This document shows, piece by piece, positions 1 to 5,636 of a stretch of 6,168 bases of DNA. The DNA lies in contig DPVY01000259.1 in assembly GCA_003527965.1 (NCBI GenBank), forward strand, positions 1 to 6,168, written 5' to 3'. The position numbers and the translations under genes are program-made. The number at the start of each line of letters is the position of its first letter. Positions within the stretch are counted from its first letter, which is position 1. The DNA comes from Fidelibacterota bacterium. Its GTDB lineage: Bacteria; Fidelibacterota; UBA2242. The notes below the pieces were generated by a model. It did no database searches. It was not told the origin of the DNA and saw only the letters and a program-made list of their open reading frames with translations.

Positions 1-2
1 CT

Positions 3-65
3 ACATTGATCGGTCTGCTACTAATTATAGCGGGTATCCTCCTGCAACAGAAAGATACCCGCTAA
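3..65 (+). CDS. C-terminal end of a membrane protein (partial)
   Basis: This frame is open from the left edge and ends at TAA (63-65). The 20 visible residues form one strongly hydrophobic helix, TLIGLLLIIAGILL, followed by a short polar tail, QQKDTR. That is what the last transmembrane segment and cytoplasmic tail of an inner-membrane protein look like. The pattern resembles the C-terminus of EamA/DMT-type transporters, but 20 residues cannot establish a family. Support for real coding comes from the strong intrinsic terminator on the same strand, whose stem includes the last codons and most of the stop codon. The gene converges on the large secreted-protein gene on the other strand. Another frame is open to position 150 but reads as non-membrane, unremarkable sequence and runs through the terminator. 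Confidence 0.5.
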   Translation, partial: TLIGLLLIIAGILLQQKDTR

Positions 66-75
66 TTTTATTTTT
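28..75 (+). terminator. Intrinsic terminator overlapping the end of the upstream gene
   Basis: A perfect 11-bp stem, TAGCGGGTATC (28-38) with GATACCCGCTA (54-64), encloses a 15-base loop and is followed by a T-rich tail at 66-75 (TTTTATTTTT). The tail lies only on the + strand side, so it terminates the leftmost gene. The stem begins 12 codons before the stop codon and takes in most of it. Confidence 0.85.
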
Positions 76-122
76 CAGTGCGTTATTAGGCTGGTGTGAA
101 GAAATTCCAGGTCTCCGCACTG
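76..122. repeat. Inverted repeat in the convergent intergenic gap
   Basis: CAGTGCG (76-82) and CGCACTG (116-122) are perfect 7-bp inverted arms around a 33-base loop. Inside the loop, CTGG (91-94) and CCAG (107-110) could pair further. No T-run follows on either strand, so this is not a normal terminator. It lies between two converging genes and may simply be a structured 3' region. Confidence 0.3.
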
Positions 123-150
123 TAAGTGTTGGCGGCGGTATTATCCAATG

Positions 151-165
151 AAAAACCTGACAGGT
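151..165 (-). terminator. Possible weak terminator of the large secreted-protein gene
   Basis: Just past the TAG stop, the - strand reads ACCT-GTC-AGGT followed by a run of T (complement of 151-155). The stem is only 4 bp with a 3-base loop, so it is weak. No better - strand terminator exists between the stop codon and the left edge. The strong hairpin at 28-64 has no T-run in this direction. Confidence 0.3.
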
Positions 166-172
166 GTATTAT

Positions 173-3100
173 CTATTTCAATAAAATGCATTTCTTCACA
201 TCGGTGAATTGTCCGGCGGTGATGCGGTAGAGATAGACGCCGGCAGAATGTCCGGATGCATCCCATGTGACCTTATAACTTCCCTGTTCCTGAGTTTGAT
301 TGACTAGCGTTTCAATTATTTGCCCCTGAACATTATATATATTTAATTTGACATCTGATTTCTGTGGTATGGCATATTTGAAATTTGTCACCGGATTGAA
401 AGGGTTGGGATGATTCTGATTAATAGAAAATTCAGTCGGAAGAATTATCGAACTCTGGATACCGACCGCGGCAGATAATGTCGTTTTTGCCAGGTTAGAT
501 TTCACATCTTCCTCATTCAACCGTAAAGATTGTAATACTACTTCTGTCGTATTATTTCCAAGTGGTTCATTTATGGTAAATATTGCTCTGATGAAAGTGC
601 CTTCAGAGCCGTCCGGTAAAGAACCCGCACCTGCAAAACGGAACAGTCCATCTGTTTCAGTGGATATCACAGTAAACTCAGAGCCGAGAGTCGGCCAATT
701 AATTTCTGATAGTTCCATATATTGTGTGTCGTAGGTAATACAGCCTTCGAAGGACAAGATGTTATTTCCGTTACTCAGGAAAACCGGTACCTCGATACTA
801 GTGTTTGTAATCATCTGCGACTCAGTCATTGTAAAATCACCCTTCGCAGTTAAATCGCCGTACTCAGTAGTATCATAAGGCAGACTTGTTATTAAACCGA
901 CACCATATTGCAGGATTACAGAAGCATCTAAAGCCGAAACGCTCCCATTATCAGTAACATCCGCATTAGCCAAACCCTGACAATATAATATATCCAGTCC
1001 GATTACATGTTTCAGGATCAGAGAGGCATCATAAGCCTGAATTAATCCATTCTCATCCACATCGCCGTATTCTGGAATAGGCAGAATAGATACTCCGCCA
1101 TTTGAAATCTCAACCGAATTATCGCCTGTATTAAAAATTGCCCTCTGAATATTTATTGGGATAAAAGAACAGGCATCTCCAATCACCCTAAATTTAAGTT
1201 TACAGAAGATTCCGCTCGAGGTAATATCTTCAGCGCCTGCAAACCATGAAATCAGGAGACTATCGCCGATTTCATTAACCGAATAACTCCAGCCGGCTGA
1301 ACCGGTCAGGGTGCCGGCTGTATCGATTCCAAGATATTCGAGTCCTTTGATATATCCACTGATATTAAACTCTGCCGAACTAACCGATGTATCCGATGTC
1401 AGATTAAAATTAACCGGTACATTTACAGTATCAAGCGGATAAGCAGTCAGCGAATCGATTTTTATGGAAGCAATTGAATTAACTTCATAGTTGTATATTT
1501 GTTTTGCACGCACCGCAGAATTTTTGATATCGTTTAGACTATCTCCTGCAAACACCGCAAATGCAACAGTCAATGTTTCTCCTTGTGCTAGATTAAACGG
1601 TCCTGTACTAATCTGATTCCGATAATCACCTGGTGTTGTCGGATTTGGCATTATTGCATTGCATGGTTCTACTGTTCGCACATATAAATGATCGGTGCCG
1701 TTTATAAATATAGATACTCCACTGACGGTTTGATTTAACAGCGAAAATCCATAAAAATATGGATTATCCGCCCCGCCTGGTTCATACGAACAGGTCATTT
1801 GCAGCAACGAATCATATTCACCCAAGTTATTTCCAGGAGTACCAATATCAAAGTCTGTCGTCAATTGTGCAAACAAATCTCCGATTGGAGCCCCGGATTC
1901 ATTTACAACACTATATTCTAAGATGGCATATTTGTCATCTCCTGTAGTCGTACTGCTATGAACAGTTTGAAACACGCGTACACCGATGCGGTTCATTTCC
2001 CATTCATCTGTGAAAGATGTTTTAAATGCTGTAAACCCTGAAAACCGACTTGGGACGGTAGTGAATCCTTCTATCGGGTTGAAACTTGTTGATCCGCTAC
2101 TATAGAGCCCGCCGGCAAATTTTGCGTTGTCGCGATCAACCAAACTAAAATCACCTGCAAAAAGACCGTTTTCTGATTTATAGAGAATTCCTTTTTCATA
2201 CATGCCAAGCGCGCCTAATTTACCACGATGAGTGACATCCACACATACCTGGTTTTGAGCAGATCGAATTACATCAGAAAAAACGTATGCCGTATCAACA
2301 ATGGTGCCGCTGCTATTCGAGACGGTTACAGCAACCGGAAACCATCCAAATTGATTTTCTTGAGGAGTCCAGAACAATGAATCTCCGACGACGATCATCC
2401 CCGATGGTTTTTGTGTTACCGATATGCTTGGAACGGGCCATCCATCGATATACAATTTTGCACTAAACAATTCTCCGGTTAACGCATAGTCGTTTGAACC
2501 GCGTACATATGTTGGCGCAATCTGCACTGTAGAACCTTGGGGGAACGGAACCAACTTCGCATCATATTGAACGGCTAAATCATTATGGTTCGAAGTTTTA
2601 TCGACTGCAGCCAATATTCCACTGCTAGTTTCGTACATGCTGTCCATCGGCCAATACCCATTCAAGCCCGATTCGGTTCCCGCTAAAGTTCCATTCATGG
2701 TTGATTGAATTTCGCTTTGCGTTCGGACAACATTCCACAGTCTCACTTCGTCGATCAATCCGTTAAAATATTCCCATGCTAATCCGCCGATATAAAATCC
2801 CGTAGTACCGGTTCCGATATTTGCGGTATAATCCGATTCATCAACAAGATTTCCATTGATGTATAACCTTAATTTCGAACCGTCATAGGTTCCGGCAATG
2901 TGTGTCCATCCGCCAACGACAGGTGGGTTTGGGTCTAACGTTACGCCCCAGTTACCGGGAACATTCCCATCAGAGATGATCCATTCAATTCTTGGATCAT
3001 CATTCTCACTCCAATAATTATCAATACGCAATTCAAATGCCTGCCACGGTTCAATAGACCAGTAAGGGCGGCTTACAATAATACCGGCATCAGAATTTTT

Positions 3101-3307
3101 TGGCAGGCTCATCGGATAAATCCATGCTTCTACTGTAATTGCTTTCCCGGTGATTTGATATGCAGAAGGATTTGCGTTGGGATTAACCGGACTTGCATCG
3201 GTAACGCGAATTCGGTCCTGGCTGCCGTCAAAAAATGCGGAATTGTTCTGTGCATTTAAGACACATACAAAAACGAGCAGATAAAAACTGATTAATAAAG
3301 ATTTCAT
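173..3307 (-). CDS. Secreted multidomain protein: LamG, Ig-like, cohesin-like, dockerin, type IX sorting tail
   Basis: This 1044-residue protein is probably exported by Sec and then across the outer membrane by the type IX system, to be anchored or released at the surface. Order of parts: signal peptide (1-20, hydrophobic core then LNA-Q); LamG/concanavalin-like beta sandwich (about 22-222, with 'ITVEAWIYP', 'WTHIAGTYDG', 'LYINGNLV', 'GLIDEVRLWN'); Ig-like domain (about 262-345); unnamed beta-rich module (about 350-608, with 'YAILEYSVVNESG' and 'DFDIG'); cohesin-like domain (about 612-742); dockerin (747-804); second cohesin-like domain (about 816-948); Por/type IX tail (957-1044, 'NQNHPNPFNP' to 'VKKCILLK'). 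The dockerin has two Ca-binding loops, with ligands D749/D751/N753/D760 and D783/T785/N787/D794. The start at 3307 was chosen because AGGAGG lies 7 bases upstream and a signal peptide follows at once. The frame stays open upstream to 3631, but that part looks non-coding. No catalytic domain is recognised, so a binding, adhesion or scaffold role is inferred. Confidence 0.93.
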   Translation of the reverse strand: MKSLLISFYLLVFVCVLNAQNNSAFFDGSQDRIRVTDASPVNPNANPSAYQITGKAITVEAWIYPMSLPKNSDAGIIVSRPYWSIEPWQAFELRIDNYWSENDDPRIEWIISDGNVPGNWGVTLDPNPPVVGGWTHIAGTYDGSKLRLYINGNLVDESDYTANIGTGTTGFYIGGLAWEYFNGLIDEVRLWNVVRTQSEIQSTMNGTLAGTESGLNGYWPMDSMYETSSGILAAVDKTSNHNDLAVQYDAKLVPFPQGSTVQIAPTYVRGSNDYALTGELFSAKLYIDGWPVPSISVTQKPSGMIVVGDSLFWTPQENQFGWFPVAVTVSNSSGTIVDTAYVFSDVIRSAQNQVCVDVTHRGKLGALGMYEKGILYKSENGLFAGDFSLVDRDNAKFAGGLYSSGSTSFNPIEGFTTVPSRFSGFTAFKTSFTDEWEMNRIGVRVFQTVHSSTTTGDDKYAILEYSVVNESGAPIGDLFAQLTTDFDIGTPGNNLGEYDSLLQMTCSYEPGGADNPYFYGFSLLNQTVSGVSIFINGTDHLYVRTVEPCNAIMPNPTTPGDYRNQISTGPFNLAQGETLTVAFAVFAGDSLNDIKNSAVRAKQIYNYEVNSIASIKIDSLTAYPLDTVNVPVNFNLTSDTSVSSAEFNISGYIKGLEYLGIDTAGTLTGSAGWSYSVNEIGDSLLISWFAGAEDITSSGIFCKLKFRVIGDACSFIPINIQRAIFNTGDNSVEISNGGVSILPIPEYGDVDENGLIQAYDASLILKHVIGLDILYCQGLANADVTDNGSVSALDASVILQYGVGLITSLPYDTTEYGDLTAKGDFTMTESQMITNTSIEVPVFLSNGNNILSFEGCITYDTQYMELSEINWPTLGSEFTVISTETDGLFRFAGAGSLPDGSEGTFIRAIFTINEPLGNNTTEVVLQSLRLNEEDVKSNLAKTTLSAAVGIQSSIILPTEFSINQNHPNPFNPVTNFKYAIPQKSDVKLNIYNVQGQIIETLVNQTQEQGSYKVTWDASGHSAGVYLYRITAGQFTDVKKCILLK

Positions 3308-3314
3308 AATGATT

Positions 3315-3320
3315 CCTCCT
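3315..3320 (-). promoter_or_regulatory. Ribosome binding site fixing the start of the secreted-protein gene
   Basis: The - strand carries a perfect AGGAGG, 7 bases before the ATG at 3305-3307. This decides the start over the open frame upstream. Its 5' half (3318-3320) is also the end of a predicted 7-bp hairpin arm. Confidence 0.85.
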
Positions 3321-3346
3321 AAATGATGATTTAGGCAATTGTGCCT
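3318..3346 (-). promoter_or_regulatory. Two overlapping hairpins at the ribosome binding site
   Basis: In the mRNA, CCUAAAU-CAUC-AUUUAGG (3335 down to 3318) forms a 7-bp hairpin that takes up the first AGG of the ribosome binding site. Just upstream, AGGCA-CAAU-UGCCU (3346 down to 3333) forms a 5-bp hairpin. The two share the bases at 3333-3335 and cannot both form fully. This would allow translation control by switching, but both stems are short and no ligand or protein partner is visible. Confidence 0.4.
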
Positions 3347-3409
3347 ATTTTTTGTAACAACTAAATTTTTTAAACTGTACAATTTTCGATAGATACGGCA
3401 TAACTTATC

Positions 3410-3424
3410 CGGCAACTCTTGCCG
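3410..3424. repeat. Short perfect hairpin in the 5' leader region
   Basis: CGGCAA (3410-3415) and TTGCCG (3419-3424) are perfect 6-bp arms around a 3-base loop. A further CGGCA at 3397-3401 could compete for the TGCCG arm at 3420-3424. It lies about 100 bases upstream of the secreted-protein start and would be part of its leader if transcription begins further upstream. Confidence 0.4.
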
Positions 3425-3560
3425 CATCGTTTCAAAAGGTTCCTGATAGAATGTGGAAATTGGATTAGTTCTATTTTCACTCATCACGCCCTCCCGATAA
3501 ATTTTGGTCATTGTCTCACCAGAGACTCCTATATTTGTGCCATATGAGATTTGGTTTCGG

Positions 3561-3600
3561 GAATTTGTAATTTTGTTTGAGGTTTGTGATTTGATATTTG
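3561..3600 (-). repeat. G-poor tandem heptamer tract (CAAANNN)
   Basis: On the - strand, four consecutive heptamers begin with CAAA: CAAATAT, CAAATCA, CAAACCT and CAAACAA (3600 down to 3573). A further CAAATTC follows at 3567-3561, off the 7-base register, and looser CCAAATC-like sequence continues to about 3546. The tract is almost free of G, unlike the flanking DNA, and translates only to low-complexity N/Q/S/K-rich peptides. It is non-coding; function unknown. Confidence 0.6.
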
Positions 3601-3791
3601 TTATTTTCCCTCTGGTATCCAGAATTTCCAATAGAATACATTATCCCAGAAACAGGGATTCCTTCCGTTCCGTGATCCGACTTGCGCAAGCGGACCAGAT
3701 GTACTGTCAGTTCATTGCCGTCAGGGGCTGTTTTATCTTGCATAAAATTTCTACCTAAGCAGTTTTTTTATGAAATATCTCAAGACTTTTT

Positions 3792-3835
3792 AAAAAACCC
3801 GCTGAATTGAAAACCGGGCGGTTATTCACTCAGCG
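3792..3835 (-). terminator. Intrinsic terminator of a short leader RNA or attenuator
   Basis: On the - strand, CGCTGA (3835-3830) pairs with TCAGCG (3805-3800). Above an internal loop, GAA pairs with TTC and AACC with GGTT, closing a GCCC loop. GGG and six T (3797-3792) follow. It lies only about 55 bases after the predicted transcription start, so it would end a roughly 60-base RNA or attenuate read-through toward the secreted-protein gene. The upstream GGGUGG (3844-3839) can pair with CCGCCC (3821-3816), which would open the upper stem. Confidence 0.7.
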
Positions 3836-3858
3836 CTTCCACCCCTTAACACATAACA

Positions 3859-3887
3859 ACTTTAATTCTATAAATTGGAAATGTCAA
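3859..3887 (-). promoter_or_regulatory. Sigma70-like promoter upstream of the leader
   Basis: On the - strand, a perfect -35 TTGACA (3887-3882) is separated by exactly 17 bases from a -10 TAAAGT (3864-3859, 4 of 6 matches to TATAAT). A very AT-rich stretch upstream (about 3890-3925) could act as an UP element. The predicted start is near 3852. The next large gene downstream starts at 3307, so the leader would be about 545 bases if the intervening terminator is passed. Confidence 0.6.
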
Positions 3888-3997
3888 GCCTTTTTATTTA
3901 TTAAAATAAGTAATGAAATTATCTGAATTAAAAGCCCTATATTGTCTAGACATTGTATTTAACGTCTCTACACTGTTATATCGCATACTATTCTCGC

Positions 3998-4030
3998 AAA
4001 AAACTGCCGGATTACAGTAACCCGGCAGTT
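3998..4030 (-). terminator. Intrinsic terminator of the lipoprotein gene
   Basis: AACTGCCGG (complement of 4030-4022) pairs perfectly with CCGGCAGTT (complement of 4010-4002) over 9 bp with an 11-base loop, and a run of six T (4003-3998) closes it. It begins 25 bases past the lipoprotein stop codon and works only on the - strand. Confidence 0.92.
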
Positions 4031-4055
4031 GAATAATAAATCCGGTTATCTTAAT

Positions 4056-5057
4056 TTATAACGGTGTTTTGAAACCCCACGTTCTACTATGTGTATTTTC
4101 AACCGTGTTATCGGATGAATATACAGTCACTTTCCAAAAATATTCTATTTCAGCATTTAATTCCGGTACTCCTTCGAGAGTGATAATATCAGTACTTTGC
4201 TGTTCAATTTCGCCAACCCACTCCTGATCACCGGAATATGTCTTTTGCAGAATGACTTTGTAACGGCTGGCACCATTGATCCGTTCCCATTGAAATGCCG
4301 GATTCTTAGTATACGATGTCCCGGAACTATCGGGATAAACTAAAACGGGTTGTGGCAATGGAGCATCGCTTTTATCTCTAGTAAGATTACTCTCTTTTAA
4401 TCCTTTATCAACTGCTGTGATACGATAATATTTCGTTTCACCAATCGTTACATCGTAATCCGTATAACTTAATTCAGTATTTTTCGAAAGTAAGTAATCT
4501 TCACTAGCCGGGAATGAAGGATCAATGTCTCGATAAATTCTGTAATGGCTGAAATCCGATTCTACGTTGGCAGACCATGATAATTTTATATGTGGAGCAG
4601 CAATTTCAGGTATATTGTATCCATAAGCTGTAAGACCAACGGGTGTGGCGGGATCATATATATTTTCAGCCAGACAGGCTAACGCCCCGCATCTTTCACT
4701 TTCATTATTATTCTTATCAATAGCCGATATTCGATAATAATAGGTTGTATCATAGCTCATTCCCACATCGGTATGACTCGTATAATATGTTTCCGTAATA
4801 AGTTCATACAGCGGTAAGGAATCCATCCCCGATGCCCTGTACACTTTAAAATTACTGAAATCAGATTCCGAATTTTCGTCCCAGACAATTTTTATTGTAT
4901 CTTCAATTGAACCGTATAAATCCTTCACTAAGCCGGTTGGAATTGCAGGCGCAGTTGTATCACTATCATTTATATCGTTATCCACCGAGGTCGTCGGTTC
5001 ACAAAACATGAAAAGGATCGCCAGCAGTCCTATTAATAAGATTCCATATCGTTTCAT
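4056..5057 (-). CDS. Probable lipoprotein with fibronectin type III domains
   Basis: A 333-residue exported protein. The N-terminus MKRYGILLIGLLAILFMFC is a basic-then-hydrophobic leader ending in Cys19, so a lipid-anchored envelope protein is likely. The residues before the cysteine (FMF) fit the lipobox poorly, leaving some doubt. A short D/S/N/T-rich linker (20-36) leads to fibronectin type III domain 1 (about 38-122; 'IVWDENSESDFSNFKVYR', 'TTYYYRISAIDKNNNES') and domain 2 (about 136-225; 'LSWSANVESDFSHYRIYR', 'TKYYRITAVDKGLKES'). Residues about 236-333 form another Ig-like beta domain ('FQWERINGASRYKVIL', 'YFWKVTV'). No catalytic motif or type IX tail is present, so a binding or structural envelope role is inferred. 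The start has AGGGAG 6 bases upstream (5069-5064). The gene has its own promoter and terminator and is probably monocistronic. Confidence 0.9.
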   Translation of the reverse strand: MKRYGILLIGLLAILFMFCEPTTSVDNDINDSDTTAPAIPTGLVKDLYGSIEDTIKIVWDENSESDFSNFKVYRASGMDSLPLYELITETYYTSHTDVGMSYDTTYYYRISAIDKNNNESERCGALACLAENIYDPATPVGLTAYGYNIPEIAAPHIKLSWSANVESDFSHYRIYRDIDPSFPASEDYLLSKNTELSYTDYDVTIGETKYYRITAVDKGLKESNLTRDKSDAPLPQPVLVYPDSSGTSYTKNPAFQWERINGASRYKVILQKTYSGDQEWVGEIEQQSTDIITLEGVPELNAEIEYFWKVTVYSSDNTVENTHSRTWGFKTPL

Positions 5058-5063
5058 ATCATT

Positions 5064-5069
5064 CTCCCT
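5064..5069 (-). promoter_or_regulatory. Ribosome binding site of the lipoprotein gene
   Basis: AGGGAG on the - strand, 6 bases before the ATG at 5055-5057. It confirms the start right at the signal peptide. Confidence 0.8.
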
Positions 5070-5103
5070 GTTGATTTTCGGTTTTATCGGTATCGTTTGA
5101 CAT

Positions 5104-5130
5104 ATTATACCATAAAATGATGTCTTCCAA
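5104..5130 (-). promoter_or_regulatory. Extended -10 promoter of the lipoprotein gene
   Basis: On the - strand, a perfect TATAAT (5109-5104) is preceded directly by TGG, an extended -10 element. A weak -35, TTGGAA (5130-5125), sits 15 bases upstream, a short spacing that an extended -10 can tolerate. The predicted start is near 5097, giving a leader of about 40 bases. The promoter lies in the 81-base gap after the PLD-like gene, so the lipoprotein can be transcribed independently. Confidence 0.65.
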
Positions 5131-5138
5131 ATAAAAAA

Positions 5139-5633
5139 TCAATTCTTTTCACCAAAATATTTTGGTTTGTATTCCCGTTTTGGATCAACCTTCCACGAAT
5201 AAGGTCCGTCCCAGCTTTTAAGAAAAATCTGTGACAGCATCGTGTTAATTCGGGTATTTCGTATCACAACGGCAATATTCCGGGAATCATAAAAATAATC
5301 CCGTTTCCAGTTGCTCGACCCTATCCAGCTTAATGAATCATCAATAATCATCATTTTGCAATGCTCTACTCTTGAAAATGAAATATAAGCCCCTGACCAT
5401 TCAGGTATTGTGCTCAATTTCACATCAAGGTTAGCTAATGCTACTAATTTTTTCAAATAGGGCATTTCATAACGTTTTTGACACCAGTCAGAGCAGAGCA
5501 GACGAACATCCACACCGCGTGCGGCAGATTTTCTCAGCGCATCATCCAATTCAGCAAAATGCCCCCCTCCCCGAACGGAAGGCGAATAGGATAGCAACTG
5601 TATATAAACTCTTTTTCGGGCATTATTAATTAA
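5139..5633 (-). pseudogene. C-terminal half of PLD3/4-like phospholipase D, after an in-frame stop
   Basis: This carries the second catalytic domain of the gene entering from the right edge, in the same frame but cut off by TAA at 5634-5636. It begins 'LINNARKRVYIQLLSYSP' and ends at TGA (5139-5141). The second HKD motif is intact at 5310-5363: H-C-K, four residues, D, then GSSN. The surroundings ('RVEHCKMMIIDD', 'IGSSNWKRDYF', 'IFLKSWDGPYS') resemble the second HKD region of animal PLD3/PLD4 as I recall it. That family has reported 5' exonuclease and lysophospholipid transphosphatidylation activities; which applies here is unknown. No in-frame start with a good ribosome binding site follows the stop. 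The nearest option is TTG at 5595-5597 with only a weak upstream AAGAG, so independent translation looks unlikely though possible. A sequencing error or very recent mutation would equally leave everything else intact. Confidence 0.75.
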
Positions 5634-5636
5634 TTA
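5634..5636 (-). other. In-frame TAA interrupting the PLD-like gene
   Basis: The codons read ATC ATT TAA TTA ATT AAT AAT GCC, and the frame on both sides is that of one continuous PLD protein. A one-base change from GAA or CAA would produce it and give 'AIIELINNARKR', typical of the helix opening the second PLD domain. It sits in a TTAA-rich stretch (TTAA three times in a row). The neighbouring lipoprotein gene ends in TAA, so a changed genetic code is not the explanation. Confidence 0.85.

Larger units (their letters stand above)
3308..4055. other. 748-base intergenic region with regulatory-looking elements
   Basis: No convincing gene lies between the secreted-protein start and the lipoprotein stop. 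In - strand order it holds: the lipoprotein terminator (4030-3998), a 10-bp palindrome TGTCTAGACA (3943-3952) that could be an operator, an AT-rich stretch, a promoter (3887-3859), a leader and terminator (3835-3792), a palindrome CTTGCGCAAG (3681-3690) flanked by TCCG/CGGA arms, a small inverted repeat ATCCC/GGGAT (3643-3659), the heptamer tract, a hairpin GTCTC/GAGAC (3513-3526), and the hairpins next to the ribosome binding site. A 75-codon - strand frame (3516-3743) crosses the heptamer tract and has no good ribosome binding site. Confidence 0.7.

Noticed and set aside
2..150. Alternative + strand frame open from the left edge to 150
   Set aside because: It runs through the terminator and its T-run. 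The frame ending at 65 gives a convincing terminal membrane helix instead.
138..173. 8-base direct repeat GTATTATC (138-145 and 166-173) as an insertion footprint
   Set aside because: Two short copies 20 bases apart, with no element between them, are expected by chance.
1759..1947. Short + strand frame inside the large gene
   Set aside because: It lies antisense to well-formed beta-rich coding sequence and has no start signals.
3308..3631. N-terminal extension of the secreted protein up to the first ATG in the open frame
   Set aside because: It crosses the low-complexity heptamer tract and would place 108 residues before a clear signal peptide. AGGAGG at 3315-3320 supports the start at 3307.
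3516..3743. 75-codon - strand frame as a small gene
   Set aside because: There is no good ribosome binding site, the product is unrecognised, and the second half is translation of the heptamer tract and its flank. It might be a decayed fragment, but nothing proves it.
3504..3758. 84-codon + strand frame
   Set aside because: It lies opposite the same non-coding stretch, has no ribosome binding site, and its product looks like the reverse reading of low-complexity DNA.
3810..3853. Tiny leader-peptide frame (GTG start, six codons, ending TAA) inside the leader
   Set aside because: The possible ribosome binding site touches the start codon, leaving no spacing, and the peptide has no run of regulatory codons.
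5634..5636. TAA reassigned to an amino acid in this organism
   Set aside because: The lipoprotein gene and the left-hand partial gene both end naturally at TAA next to terminators, so TAA acts as a stop here.
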